From contig NZ_JACVFB010000004.1 of assembly GCF_014529945.1 (NCBI RefSeq), positions 124,001 through 188,000 on the forward strand: a stretch of DNA of 64,000 nucleotides, in the 5' to 3' direction. The position numbers and the translations under genes are program-made. Each line of letters opens with the position of its first letter. Position 1 is the first letter of the stretch. This DNA comes from Chitinophaga varians (GTDB lineage: Bacteria; Bacteroidota; Bacteroidia; Chitinophagales; Chitinophagaceae). Positions 7,875 to 16,845 of this stretch are shown here, piece after piece. The notes beneath the pieces are model-generated. The model did no database searches, was not told where the DNA came from, and saw only the letters and a list, made by a program, of their open reading frames with translations.

Positions 7875-9110
7875 ATGAGTGCAATCCGGAAAAGATTAGT
7901 GGTGACCGGCGGCGGTGCGGCCGGTTTTTTTTGTGCGGTCAATGCGGCCCGCTTATGCCCCTCCCTGGAGGTGGTGTTGCTGGAAAAAACCGGTAAACTG
8001 TTATCCAAGGTAAAAGTCAGCGGCGGCGGAAGGTGTAATGTGACCCACAATGCCCCTGATATTACGTATATGACTAAACGTTATCCCCGCGGGCAACATT
8101 TCGTAAAGAAGGCGTTCTCCCGCTTTTTTGTGACCGATACCATTGAATGGTATGCAGAACGAGGGGTGAAGCTGAAAGCAGAAGCCGACGGACGTATGTT
8201 CCCGGTCACGGACAATTCGCAGACGATCATCGATTGTTTGTTGCGGGAAGCAGACAAGTACCATGTGAAGGTGGAAACGAACAAGGAGGTGACGGCACTG
8301 GAAAAGAGCGCTGACGGACGCTGGCAGCTACAGTTGCAGGACGGCCGGTCGCTGACGGCAGATTATGTATGCGTGGCTGCCGGTGGGTATGCACAGACCG
8401 GCAAATTTGGCTGGCTGGAGAAAACAGGGCATACTATTGTACCACCTGCTCCCTCACTGTTTACTTTCAATATGCCGGGAAATCCCATTACATCTCTGAT
8501 GGGAGTGGCTTCTACGGCACATGTGAAAATTGCCGGTACCAAACTACAGGAAACCGGCCCGCTATTGATCACCCACTGGGGCATGAGCGGTCCCGCGATA
8601 CTGCGCTTGTCTGCCTGGGGCGCCCGTGAGCTGCAATCGCTGCAATATACCTTCACGGCGGTAGTGAACTGGCTGCCTGACTACAACGAAAATTCATTGC
8701 GGGAAGAATGGCCATCATGGCGCCAGCACCTCGGCAAGCAGAAAATACACCATAAGAACCCATTCGGCCTGCCACAGCGGCTGTGGCAATTTCTCCTGCT
8801 ACAGGCGGGCATCTCCGAAGAAATGCGCTGGGCAGACGTACCGGCGAAAGACCAGAACAGGTTCATGAAAATGCTGGTCAGCATGGAGTTTCCGGTAAAA
8901 GGAAAAACCACCTTCAAAGAGGAGTTTGTTACCTGCGGCGGTATCACGTTGAGCGAAATAGATCCCGCCACCATGGAAAGCCGGTTGGTCCCCAACCTCT
9001 TTTTTGCCGGTGAAGTGATGGACGTAGATGGTATCACTGGCGGATTTAACTTCCAGCATGCCTGGACCAGCGGGTTTATCGCTGCCAGCGCGGTGATGTC
9101 GAGACTATAA
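7875..9110 (+). CDS. NAD(P)/FAD-dependent oxidoreductase, HI0933/YhiN family
   Basis: A 411-residue cytosolic flavoprotein. The FAD dinucleotide-binding motif GGGAAGFF lies at residues 11-18, the family signature SGGGRCNVTH near residues 50-60, and the second FAD contact at the end (FAGEVMDVDGITGGFNFQHA) near residues 375-395. Length is normal. The family's reaction is unknown; members are often called 'aminoacetone oxidase family FAD-binding enzyme'. It converges on the deoxynucleoside kinase with only 5 bp between stops. Confidence 0.88.
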   Translation: MSAIRKRLVVTGGGAAGFFCAVNAARLCPSLEVVLLEKTGKLLSKVKVSGGGRCNVTHNAPDITYMTKRYPRGQHFVKKAFSRFFVTDTIEWYAERGVKLKAEADGRMFPVTDNSQTIIDCLLREADKYHVKVETNKEVTALEKSADGRWQLQLQDGRSLTADYVCVAAGGYAQTGKFGWLEKTGHTIVPPAPSLFTFNMPGNPITSLMGVASTAHVKIAGTKLQETGPLLITHWGMSGPAILRLSAWGARELQSLQYTFTAVVNWLPDYNENSLREEWPSWRQHLGKQKIHHKNPFGLPQRLWQFLLLQAGISEEMRWADVPAKDQNRFMKMLVSMEFPVKGKTTFKEEFVTCGGITLSEIDPATMESRLVPNLFFAGEVMDVDGITGGFNFQHAWTSGFIAASAVMSRL

Positions 9111-9115
9111 TCCCG

Positions 9116-9745
9116 TTACAGTTTAAGGTAGTGCATCCCAGGCTCGTACTCTTTGTCCAGCGCCGCCAGCAGGCTTTTGAAGTCTTCCGGCTGCCGCAGG
9201 AAATCCACTTTGGTAGTGTCGATAACGAGGGTGCGGACAGGGTGTTGTTTGATATACTGCATGTACATATCGTGTACATTGAGCAGGTATTCGTCAGGTA
9301 TCTGCTGTTCGTAGGAGCGGTTCCGGTGTTTGATGTTTTCCTGCAGCTTGATAACGGGCGCATTGAGGAATATCAGCAGCTCGGGTTGTACCAGTTGCGG
9401 ATTGATGATGTCGAAGAGTTTCTGATAGAGGGAATATTCTTCTTCAGGCAGATTGATTTTAGCAAACAGCAGGCTTTTGATAAACAGATAGTCGGAGATC
9501 ACCACATCGGAGAAGAGGTCCTTTGTTTGCAACATGTCTTTCAGTTGCTTATATCTTTCCGCCATGAAAAACAGTTCCAGCGGAAAAGCATATTGCTGCG
9601 GGCGTTCGTAGAAGAGAGGAAGGAAGGGGTTATCGGCAAACTCTTCCAGTATCAGTTTAGCAGAAAAGTGTTTGGCCAGCATATTGGCCAGGGTGGTCTT
9701 GCCGGCGCCGATGTTGCCTTCTATGGTAATGAATTTATAGTGCAT
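9116..9745 (-). CDS. Deoxynucleoside kinase (dCK/dGK family)
   Basis: A 209-residue cytosolic kinase that phosphorylates deoxynucleosides for salvage. The P-loop GNIGAGKT is at residues 10-17. The ERYKQLKDM segment near residue 80 and the RNRSYEQQIP lid-type segment near residue 140 fit the deoxyadenosine/deoxycytidine/deoxyguanosine kinase family. Which base it prefers cannot be read from sequence. An inverted 33-bp repeat pair (9763-9906) lies directly upstream, between it and folK, and folK is transcribed toward it on the same strand. Confidence 0.85.
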   Translation of the reverse strand: MHYKFITIEGNIGAGKTTLANMLAKHFSAKLILEEFADNPFLPLFYERPQQYAFPLELFFMAERYKQLKDMLQTKDLFSDVVISDYLFIKSLLFAKINLPEEEYSLYQKLFDIINPQLVQPELLIFLNAPVIKLQENIKHRNRSYEQQIPDEYLLNVHDMYMQYIKQHPVRTLVIDTTKVDFLRQPEDFKSLLAALDKEYEPGMHYLKL

Positions 9746-9762
9746 GGATTAGATTTTTTGCC

Positions 9763-9906
9763 CGCAGAGCCGCTAAGCAGCAAAGGCGCAAAGATAAGAT
9801 TAGTTTAGCTGCACGCAGCAAAGATAGAGAATAGTTTAGCTCGCCCTGTTGGGAGCAAAGGGTGAAAAGTTTTTCTTTGCGCCTTTGCTGCTTAGTGGCT
9901 TTGCGT
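9763..9906. repeat. Inverted 33-bp repeat cassette A
   Basis: Left arm 9763-9794 (CGCTAAGCAGCAAAGGCGCA core) and right arm 9874-9906 are inverted copies, separated by about 79 bp that also contain half-copies. The right arm overlaps the last codons of folK (9892-9906). The same repeat forms cassette B at 15402-15555. Confidence 0.85.
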
Positions 9907-10386
9907 GCTAAGTTTAACAGCGCTCAGGTCATCCGGGCATTCCTGTTGCAGCTGCCTTACGGTTTTGTGCAGTACGGGATGCAGGTAGTCGGGAACGATT
10001 TCTGTCAGTGGCACAAGCACAAACTGGCGCAGGTGCATCCGGGGATGTGGCAGTTTCAGCTCCGGAAGGGAGATCACCTCGTCATTAAAAAAGATCAGGT
10101 CAATATCAATGACCCTGGCGCCCCATTTTTCCTGACGGATACGGCCGATCCGGCGTTCGATATCCAACAGTGTATGCAACAACGTTAGTGCATCCATATT
10201 GGTTTGTATTTCAACGCCCTGGTTGAGATAATCAGGCTGGTCTACGGACCCCCACGGGGCGGTCTGGTATAGGGCGGAGGTTTTAATCACCTCTCCGGCT
10301 GTTGCGGCGATGTGCCCGATTGCGTTTTGCAGGTTGGCTACACGGTCGCCCAGGTTGCCACCTATAAGTAATATTGCTGTATTCAT
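9892..10386 (-). CDS. folK: 2-amino-4-hydroxy-6-hydroxymethyldihydropteridine pyrophosphokinase
   Basis: Cytosolic folate-pathway enzyme that transfers pyrophosphate from ATP to hydroxymethyl-dihydropterin. Starting at the ATG at 10386 gives 164 residues, the usual length, beginning MNTAILLIGGNLGDRV; an upstream in-frame start would add 24 unrelated residues. The HPPK signature RIRQEKWGARVIDIDLIFF is near residues 80-105 and LPHPRMHLRQFVLVPL follows. The last four codons and stop (Thr-Gln-Ser-His-stop) are contributed by the right arm of the intergenic 33-bp repeat, as also happens at bioA. Confidence 0.93.
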   Translation of the reverse strand: MNTAILLIGGNLGDRVANLQNAIGHIAATAGEVIKTSALYQTAPWGSVDQPDYLNQGVEIQTNMDALTLLHTLLDIERRIGRIRQEKWGARVIDIDLIFFNDEVISLPELKLPHPRMHLRQFVLVPLTEIVPDYLHPVLHKTVRQLQQECPDDLSAVKLSTQSH

Positions 10387-10471
10387 GTATATTCTGAGGC
10401 CCAAAAGTAGCCATATTCCGTATTTTTGAAAAAATGTATCTTTCCATTTCCCTTTCATTTAACTAAAACGT

Positions 10472-12223
10472 ATGCGTTTCTTTAAAACTTTCCTTGCAGC
10501 CCTTCTGGCATTTATTGTCTTTACCGGCCTATGCTTTATTGTGCTGCTGGCTATTATCGGGAAAGCCATTTCCCGTGAGCCTGTGACGGTTTCCCCCAAT
10601 GGCGTGCTCACCCTGCAGACCAGCCAGGCTTTTCATGAGCAGAAAATTGTAAACCCCGTAGCTGCTTTTATGGGAGATGAATCTTCCGAAATTCCCGGTC
10701 TGTTTCAGGCGGTAAGGCTTATCCAGCATGCTGCCACAGATGACAACATTAAAGGGATTTATCTGAAAGTGGATGGTAATGGTAATGGCTTCGCCGGCAC
10801 GGAAGAGCTGCGCAACGCTATCCTGCGCTTCCGCAAGTCAGGTAAATTTGTATATGCCTATGGTGAAGTGATGACACAGCAGGGCTATTACCTGGCCAGC
10901 GCGGCCGACAAGGTATACCTGAATCCCAAAGGTGGTATTGACTTCGGTGGCTTTTCCACCCAGCTGACATTTTTAAAAGGTACATTGGAGAAACTGGACA
11001 TACAACCTGAAATTTTCTACTGTGGTAAATTCAAAAGCGCCACCGAACCCCTCCGCGAATCACAGATGACAGAGGCTAACCGGATACAGACCAACCAGTT
11101 CCTGGGAGAGTTGTATGGCAACTTCCTCAGCGGCATCGGTAAAGCCCGTCAGCTGGATACAGCTACGCTGCATGGTTATGCTAACGGGAACCTGATCCGG
11201 GAGGCGTCAGACGCGCTGAAATATAAGCTGGTAGACGGTCTTAAATATGATGATGAAGTTGTGGGTGAACTGAAAAGTAAAACCGGTATTAAAACAGAGG
11301 AAGACCTCAACCTGGTACCTTTCCTGAAATACAACAGTGCCGTGACGCTGACCAATGGCGGGGGTGATAACAAAATAGCCGTGATTTATGCACAAGGCGA
11401 TATTATCAGCGGAGAGGCAGATAAACAGAATGTTATCGCCAGCGAAAGTTATATCCACGATATCCGTAAAGCAAGAGAAGACAAAAGAGTAAAGGCGATC
11501 GTTTTCCGGGTGAACTCCGGCGGTGGCAGTGCGCTGGCCTCAGAAGTGATCTGGCGTGAGCTGTCACTGGCTAAAAAGGTGAAGCCGGTGGTGGTGTCGA
11601 TGGGTGATTATGCCGCTTCCGGCGGATATTATATCTCCTGCATGGCCGATACCATCTTTGCGCAACCGAACACCCTGACCGGTTCCATCGGTGTTTTCGG
11701 TGTTATGTTTAATATGGAGAACTTCTTCAAAAACAAGCTGGGCGTGACCTTCGACGGTGTTAAAACCGCGCCGTACGCTGATTTGGGCACGATGTCCCGT
11801 CCGCTGAACGAGGTGGAAAAACGTTTTATCCAGGATGGGGTAGACAGCATCTATGCTTCGTTTAAATCCAGGGTGGTTGCCGGCCGCAAACTGAATCCTG
11901 CCGTGGTAGACAGCATCGCGCAGGGCCGCGTGTGGAGCGGTACAGACGCGCTGCGCCTCGGCCTGGTGGACCGCATCGGTGGCCTGAATGAAGCCCTGAA
12001 CTGCGCTGCCCGTCTGGCTAAAGTGTCAGAATACAGAATGGTAGAGTATCCTGAAATCAAAGATAAACTGTCCCGCTTACTGAAAAATGTAGGGGGAGAA
12101 GTCCAGACCACTATGGTGAAAAGGGAAATGGGCGTGAACTATGACCTGTACCAGCAGCTGAAAGCGATTCAGCACATACCGGGCGACGTACAGGCTAAAC
12201 TGCCATTCAGCTACAGATTTTAA
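10472..12223 (+). CDS. sppA: Signal peptide peptidase SppA, 67K type
   Basis: Membrane-anchored serine protease that degrades cleaved signal peptides. The 583-residue chain has an N-terminal anchor (residues 6-30) and the duplicated SppA fold. The catalytic lysine is in GKFKSATEP (Lys188, first half), and the nucleophile is in MGDYAASGGYY (Ser383, second half), the same dyad as E. coli SppA. Length fits the long Gram-negative form. It is followed at once by a strong terminator and transcribed alone, divergent from folK. Confidence 0.92.
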   Translation: MRFFKTFLAALLAFIVFTGLCFIVLLAIIGKAISREPVTVSPNGVLTLQTSQAFHEQKIVNPVAAFMGDESSEIPGLFQAVRLIQHAATDDNIKGIYLKVDGNGNGFAGTEELRNAILRFRKSGKFVYAYGEVMTQQGYYLASAADKVYLNPKGGIDFGGFSTQLTFLKGTLEKLDIQPEIFYCGKFKSATEPLRESQMTEANRIQTNQFLGELYGNFLSGIGKARQLDTATLHGYANGNLIREASDALKYKLVDGLKYDDEVVGELKSKTGIKTEEDLNLVPFLKYNSAVTLTNGGGDNKIAVIYAQGDIISGEADKQNVIASESYIHDIRKAREDKRVKAIVFRVNSGGGSALASEVIWRELSLAKKVKPVVVSMGDYAASGGYYISCMADTIFAQPNTLTGSIGVFGVMFNMENFFKNKLGVTFDGVKTAPYADLGTMSRPLNEVEKRFIQDGVDSIYASFKSRVVAGRKLNPAVVDSIAQGRVWSGTDALRLGLVDRIGGLNEALNCAARLAKVSEYRMVEYPEIKDKLSRLLKNVGGEVQTTMVKREMGVNYDLYQQLKAIQHIPGDVQAKLPFSYRF

Positions 12224-12246
12224 GACTGTCAAATTTTGATAAACCA

Positions 12247-12280
12247 GGGGGATGAACAAGCATTGTTCATCCCCCTTTTT
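12247..12280 (+). terminator. Intrinsic terminator after sppA
   Basis: Perfect 13-bp stem (GGGGGATGAACAA, 12247-12259, with 12263-12275), a 3-nt loop and a run of T residues, 24 bp past the sppA stop. Confidence 0.93.
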
Positions 12281-12334
12281 ATTTTTAGAGATCGATATTA
12301 AAATCCACTTAAAAATCGACGGGTCATCTCCTCC

Positions 12335-12421
12335 AAAAACATCAAAAGCGATTAAAAACAGCAAAAAATCATCAAAAAACGATAAAAAAGGGTTGAAATG
12401 AATCAAAAAATGCTCAAAAAA
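12335..12421. other. Phased A-tracts, predicted curved DNA
   Basis: A-tracts of 3-6 bases start at 12335, 12344, 12354, 12363, 12374, 12384, 12396, 12405 and 12416. Mean spacing is about 10.1 bp, close to one helical turn, so the bends should add up. It lies between the sppA terminator and the ABC-2 permease start at 12522, and no gene is seen in it. Confidence 0.7.
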
Positions 12422-12521
12422 TAGGTTTCCCTGTCAGATTAAACGTGTTGAAGCGTGAAAAATCAGGAAGAGCGTTATTTTTTTGAGTAGTTTTACGGGA
12501 TTTTTAACAAACGAGACTCAG

Positions 12522-13628
12522 ATGAATGGAGTGAAGTACAGCCAATGGAGGGCCATGCTGGCTATAACAAAAGGAAGTTTAAGAGGTATTTTCAGAAGCC
12601 CTTCTGCGGTGGTTTTTAGCCTGGGATTCCCGCTTGTGTTCATTCTTGTATTCGGATTTATTGGCGGAGGCAGTGTATCCGTGAAAGTGGGCGTTGACAG
12701 GCATACGGATATTAACAGCCGGTTTTATGAAGGATTGTCTAAGGTGAAAACGCTGAAACTGGTGACCGACCAGCCTGCGGCAGAGATGGAAGACGACCTG
12801 AAGAAAGGCCGTATCACCGCTATCCTGAATATCATACCCCAACAGGGGGCGGATAGTCTGCCTCATTTTCTGATAAACATCAAAACGTCTACCGCGTCCG
12901 ACGCCAACAAAAAAGCCATTCTGACGTCTGTGCTGAAGGAAGTGACAGCACGTATCGATGATCATATTTATCCTCGTGCCTCGGTAGCCACAATCACCAC
13001 CGAAGAGATTCCCGGCCGTGTTTTCAAGACCATCGACTTTATACTACCGGGCCAGCTGGGTTTTGCGCTTATGAGCGCCGCTGTATTTGGCACCGCTTTC
13101 CTGTTCTATAGTTTAAGGCAAACACTTGTATTGAAACGTTTTTTCGCTACCCCGATCAAACGTACCTATATTGTACTGGCAGAGGCTTTTAGCCGTATGA
13201 TCTTCCAGTTGATCAGCTCTGTGGTGATTATCGGGCTGGGGCATTTTGCTTTTGGTTTCACGCTGGTACACGGATGGGTCACTTTTATGGAGATGCTGGT
13301 ACTGTCTGTTTTCGGGCTGCTGGTGTTCATGGGCTTCGGCTTTGTGGTGAGCAGCATCGCTAAAAACGAAAGCACGATTCCGCCGCTGGCTAATATTGTG
13401 ACACTGCCGCAGTTCCTGCTGGCGGGTACTTTTTTCCCGATCGACTCATTCCCTGCCTGGCTGCAGCCTGTCTGCAAGGTGATGCCGCTGACCTATCTCA
13501 TTGATGCACTGCGTAAAGTGGCCTTTGAGGGGCAACATCTGTGGCATGTGGGCTGGGACATCGCTATATTAACCCTTTGGGGAGTTGTAGTGTATGCGGT
13601 AGCCGTTAAAGTATTCCGTTGGGAGTAG
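12522..13628 (+). CDS. ABC-2 type transporter permease
   Basis: Inner-membrane permease of 368 residues if started at ATG 12522 (a TTG at 12483 would add 13). It has one N-terminal membrane helix (residues 25-45), a large extracytoplasmic domain to about residue 170, then five helices, the ABC-2/YhgE-like layout. The segment FLLAGTFFPIDSFPAWLQPV near residue 310 is typical of the ABC-2 membrane domain. No ATP-binding gene is adjacent, so its partner must be encoded elsewhere. Cargo unknown. A phased A-tract region lies 100 bp upstream of the start. Confidence 0.82.
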   Translation: MNGVKYSQWRAMLAITKGSLRGIFRSPSAVVFSLGFPLVFILVFGFIGGGSVSVKVGVDRHTDINSRFYEGLSKVKTLKLVTDQPAAEMEDDLKKGRITAILNIIPQQGADSLPHFLINIKTSTASDANKKAILTSVLKEVTARIDDHIYPRASVATITTEEIPGRVFKTIDFILPGQLGFALMSAAVFGTAFLFYSLRQTLVLKRFFATPIKRTYIVLAEAFSRMIFQLISSVVIIGLGHFAFGFTLVHGWVTFMEMLVLSVFGLLVFMGFGFVVSSIAKNESTIPPLANIVTLPQFLLAGTFFPIDSFPAWLQPVCKVMPLTYLIDALRKVAFEGQHLWHVGWDIAILTLWGVVVYAVAVKVFRWE

Positions 13629-13670
13629 CTGGGTTTTTTTGTTAGCTTTGGCTTACCTAAAATCAGCTAC

Positions 13671-14204
13671 ATGCAGGCCTTTTTTATTCTTCTGGGGGCG
13701 TTGATCGTCCTGGTATTGGGGCTTTTCATATTCAGCTTGTTTCTTCCCCCTGTGGTCAAAGTGGAGCGTTCGCTCATGATTGCTGCGCCGGCAGACAGGA
13801 TCTTCCCGTTAATTAACGTAGTCCGCAACTGGGAGCTATGGTCGCCCTGGAAAGAGCAGGACCCGGACATATCCATTACCTATGGGGAAAAAGACAGCGG
13901 CGCCGGCGCCAGCTACAGCTGGAAGAGCCATAACCGCAACATCGGCACCGGGCATATGACCATTACGGAATCCCGGCCGGAACAATATATCGCCACAGAC
14001 ACCGATTTTATGCGCATGGGTATCGCCAAAGGCACTTTCCGGCTGGACCCGGTAGGGGAAGGCACGCTCGTCAGCTGGAGCATGACCTGCAACATGGGCC
14101 AGCATCCGCTGCGTAAAGTAATGGGACTCATGATGGATAAATGGGTAGGCCAGGACTTTGAAAAAGGACTGGAAGGAATAAAACGATTAGTAGTTCGTAA
14201 TTAA
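13671..14204 (+). CDS. SRPBCC (START-like) family protein, membrane-anchored, copy 1
   Basis: The 177-residue protein has one N-terminal hydrophobic helix (residues 3-27), then a START/Bet v1-like domain beginning VERSLMIAAPADRIFPLIN. NWELWSPWKEQDPD is the usual loop of polyketide-cyclase-like SRPBCC proteins. Ligand unknown. It is followed after 8 bp by a paralogue with the same layout (VERTGVIQAPIDSVYAQIN, NWNPWSRPD), so the two are a tandem duplication and probably one transcript. Confidence 0.8.
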   Translation: MQAFFILLGALIVLVLGLFIFSLFLPPVVKVERSLMIAAPADRIFPLINVVRNWELWSPWKEQDPDISITYGEKDSGAGASYSWKSHNRNIGTGHMTITESRPEQYIATDTDFMRMGIAKGTFRLDPVGEGTLVSWSMTCNMGQHPLRKVMGLMMDKWVGQDFEKGLEGIKRLVVRN

Positions 14205-14212
14205 TCAGCATT

Positions 14213-14743
14213 ATGCGTCTTTTTAAATTGTTAGGCATCAGCATCGTTGTACTGGGCATTTTTGTGTTTCTGTTGTCGCTGATGTTTCCCTCTACCGCCG
14301 TGGTAGAACGTACCGGGGTGATCCAGGCACCTATCGATTCTGTGTACGCGCAGATCAATGACCTCAAAGCCTGGGAAAACTGGAACCCCTGGAGCCGTCC
14401 TGATACCACCGCTCAACTGGTATTTTCTGCACAAACCGCCGGTACCGGCGCCAGCTATTCCTGGGAAGGGCAACTCAACAGCGGCAAAGTCACTATTATT
14501 GACAGCGAAGTTGACAAAGGCGTGCATTATACGCTGGACATCAAAAATATGCATCCTGTAAAAGGAGGAATTGAACTGAAACCGAGCTTTGATGGTAAAG
14601 GCACGGCCATCTTTTGGCACATGGAAATAAAACTGGGGCTCGCTCCCTGGTGGAAACTTCGGGGTTTCCTGGCCGACCGCATCTATGGCCCGGCCATGGC
14701 GGACGGGCTTACCCGTCTGAGTCGCCTCTGCGAGCACCCGTGA
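14213..14743 (+). CDS. SRPBCC (START-like) family protein, membrane-anchored, copy 2
   Basis: 176 residues, paralogue of the gene before it: N-terminal helix (residues 3-26), then a START-like ligand-binding domain with WENWNPWSRPDTTAQ and GTGASYSWEGQLNSG, matching GAGASYSWKS in copy 1. Both presumably face the periplasm or sit on the membrane. No catalytic residues recognised. Confidence 0.8.
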   Translation: MRLFKLLGISIVVLGIFVFLLSLMFPSTAVVERTGVIQAPIDSVYAQINDLKAWENWNPWSRPDTTAQLVFSAQTAGTGASYSWEGQLNSGKVTIIDSEVDKGVHYTLDIKNMHPVKGGIELKPSFDGKGTAIFWHMEIKLGLAPWWKLRGFLADRIYGPAMADGLTRLSRLCEHP

Positions 14744-14747
14744 TCAT

Positions 14748-14812
14748 TTATTCATTTATTCATTTTATCATTTTGGAAATGAGTAAATGAGTAAATGACT
14801 AAATGAATATTT
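14748..14812. repeat. Octamer hairpin of ATTCATTT/AAATGAGT repeats
   Basis: Left half has three ATTCATTT-like units, right half has AAATGAGT, AAATGAGT, AAATGACT, AAATGAAT, forming an imperfect AT-only hairpin beyond the SRPBCC pair. It could act as a weak terminator. Confidence 0.6.
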
Positions 14813-14904
14813 TGCCATTTATCCAATAATTAAAGGTGGAGCAGCTGAATAGTTTTAAATTGTTGTCATTACCTCATTCCTCAACACAAAAAACTACATC
14901 TGCA

Positions 14905-15399
14905 ATGAAACACCTTTTATTGGCTGCTTTTTTCTGTATGGCCACCACACTCGGTTTTGCTCAGGAGAAAGCAAGAAAGAGCCCACATGTAAACGTAGAA
15001 AATAAAGACATTAAGGTGGTGTATGGTCAGCCTTCCAAAAAAGGAAGAGTGATTTTCGGCACCCTGGAACCTTTTGGAAAAGTATGGCGTACCGGCGCTG
15101 ATGAAGCTACCGAAATCACTTTCAAAAAAGACGTGGTATTTGGTGGTAAACCAGTAAAAGCGGGTACCTACACTTTCTTCAGCATCCCCGACGCCAAAAC
15201 ATGGACCGTTATCCTGAATGGTAAACTGGGTCAATGGGGCGCTTACGATTACGACAAAAATAAAGGCGAAGACGTGGTGTCTGTAAAAGTACCCCGCGAA
15301 ACGCTGAAAGCACCGGTGGAAAAACTGACTTTCACCCTGCCTGGCAACGCTGTGGTATTTGAATGGGATGATACTAAAGTATCTGTACCGGTGAAATAA
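14905..15399 (+). CDS. DUF2911 family secreted protein
   Basis: The ATG at 14905 gives 164 residues and a clean signal peptide (MKHLLLAAFFCMATTLGFAQ); an earlier GTG frame would bury it. The body matches DUF2911, with KVVYGQPSKKGRVIFGTLEPFGKVWRTG (read as two adjoining motifs, about residues 40-70) and VKAGTYTFFSIPD near residue 95. Members are periplasmic or secreted and of unknown function, common in Bacteroidota. The stop is 2 bp before the 33-bp repeat cassette B. Confidence 0.88.
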   Translation: MKHLLLAAFFCMATTLGFAQEKARKSPHVNVENKDIKVVYGQPSKKGRVIFGTLEPFGKVWRTGADEATEITFKKDVVFGGKPVKAGTYTFFSIPDAKTWTVILNGKLGQWGAYDYDKNKGEDVVSVKVPRETLKAPVEKLTFTLPGNAVVFEWDDTKVSVPVK

Positions 15400-15401
15400 T
15401 C

Positions 15402-15555
15402 ACGCAAAGGCGCTAAGCAGCAAAGACGCAAAGAATTATTTTTTAAGAATTACAAGAAAGCAAAGGAGGGAGATCAGCATTTGATCTCCCTCCTTTGCTT
15501 TCTTTGTTTTCTTATATCTTGTTCTTAGCGACTTTGCTGCTTAGCGCCTTTGCGT
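15402..15555. repeat. Inverted 33-bp repeat cassette B
   Basis: Left arm 15402-15434 (ACGCAAAGGCGCTAAGCAGC core) and right arm 15523-15555 are inverted copies, with a strong hairpin nested between them. The left arm begins 2 bp after the DUF2911 stop; the right arm encodes the last codons and stop of bioA. Confidence 0.9.
15454..15504. terminator. Bidirectional terminator between DUF2911 gene and bioA
   Basis: A 23-bp perfect stem (15454-15476 with 15482-15504; AAAGCAAAGGAGGGAGATCA) with a 5-nt loop lies between convergent genes, inside cassette B. Flanking T-rich DNA suits at least the plus-strand direction. Confidence 0.85.
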
Positions 15556-16827
15556 GAACAGTTCACGTACGCTACCATATACCGTTGCCAGCTGTTCGTC
15601 TGTAATACAGTAGGGTGGCAGGATATAGAGTGTATTGCCCAATGGCCGCAGCATGACGCGTTTGGCCCGGAAGAAGCGGTGAAGATGATCCGCCAGCTGG
15701 TTCGTATATCCGTCGGCGTTATCTGTGACCAGTTCAAACGCCAGGATCGTTCCTAAGAGGCGGGGATTTTTAACGGCGCTTATCTGTTGCAGCTCGCTGA
15801 TGAACCGCTGATGATTTTCGTGTATCCGTTGACGGTTGAGCGCGCAGGCCGGGTCCACAAAGAGGTCGAGGCTGGCGAGGGCCACGGTGCATGCCAGCGG
15901 ATTGGCCGTAAAGGAATGCCCGTGGAACAGTGTTTTCAGCTTATCGTTGGAGAGAAAAGCCTCGTAGATATCGCTGGTGCAAGTGGTGATGCCCAGCGCC
16001 ATGCTGCCGCCGGTAAGCCCTTTGGAGAGACATATCATATCCGGAGCGGTCTGCATGTATTCCATGGCGAAATTTTTCCCGGTCCTGCCGAAGCCGGTCA
16101 TCACTTCATCGGCGATCAGCAGTATGTGTTGTTGCCGGCAATATTGCAGCAGCTGTTCAAACCCCGCGATATCATACATCACCATACCACCGGAGCCCTG
16201 CAGCAGCGGCTCAAAGATAAAGGCTGCTATCTGTTCGGGCTGCTGCGCGGCTATGGAAGCCATGATACTGTCTATATTGTCCGGTGTCGGTACATCCAGA
16301 AAATGCACTTCAAAAAGAAAATCATCGAACACACGGGTGAACACGCTGCGGCCACTGACGCTCATGGCGCCGAAGGTATCGCCGTGATAGGCGTTTTTAA
16401 AAGCAATGATTTTATTTCTGCGTTGTCCTTTGTTATCCCAGTATTGCAGCGCCATTTTGATGGCTACTTCCACGGCGGTAGAACCGTTGTCGGAGTAGAA
16501 CACGCGGCGCTGGTTGGCGGGCAACAGCTGTAGCAGCCGTTCTGCTAAATTGACCGCCGGGGGATGGGTATAGCCGGCAAAGATACAATGCTGTAGCTGC
16601 AACGCCTGCGCTGCCAGCTGTTGCGCGATATGCGGATGTGCATGCCCGTGAATATTTACCCACCAGCTGGAGGTGGCATCTATATAGGCGTTACCCTCTT
16701 CATCATACAAACAGGCGCCTTCGCCACGAACAATACCGATAGGAGCAGGAGCGGTCTGCATCTGGGTATATGGGTGCCAGATCACTTCGAGATCTCTGGC
16801 AGACAGGTTTCCTTTAGCTGTTGACAT
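15541..16827 (-). CDS. bioA: Adenosylmethionine-8-amino-7-oxononanoate aminotransferase
   Basis: Cytosolic PLP enzyme of biotin synthesis that makes 7,8-diaminononanoate using S-adenosylmethionine as amino donor. 428 residues, normal length. Diagnostic segments are IWHPYTQMQ near residue 17, SSWWVNIHGHAHPHI near 60, the aspartate of LLIADEVMTGFGRTGKNFA near 245 and the PLP lysine in ICLSKGLTGG near 278. No other bio gene is nearby. The final residues Thr-Gln-Arg-Arg and the stop are encoded by the intergenic 33-bp repeat. Confidence 0.93.
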   Translation of the reverse strand: MSTAKGNLSARDLEVIWHPYTQMQTAPAPIGIVRGEGACLYDEEGNAYIDATSSWWVNIHGHAHPHIAQQLAAQALQLQHCIFAGYTHPPAVNLAERLLQLLPANQRRVFYSDNGSTAVEVAIKMALQYWDNKGQRRNKIIAFKNAYHGDTFGAMSVSGRSVFTRVFDDFLFEVHFLDVPTPDNIDSIMASIAAQQPEQIAAFIFEPLLQGSGGMVMYDIAGFEQLLQYCRQQHILLIADEVMTGFGRTGKNFAMEYMQTAPDMICLSKGLTGGSMALGITTCTSDIYEAFLSNDKLKTLFHGHSFTANPLACTVALASLDLFVDPACALNRQRIHENHQRFISELQQISAVKNPRLLGTILAFELVTDNADGYTNQLADHLHRFFRAKRVMLRPLGNTLYILPPYCITDEQLATVYGSVRELFTQRR

Positions 16828-16845
16828 GGGGCAAATGTAGGTAAT

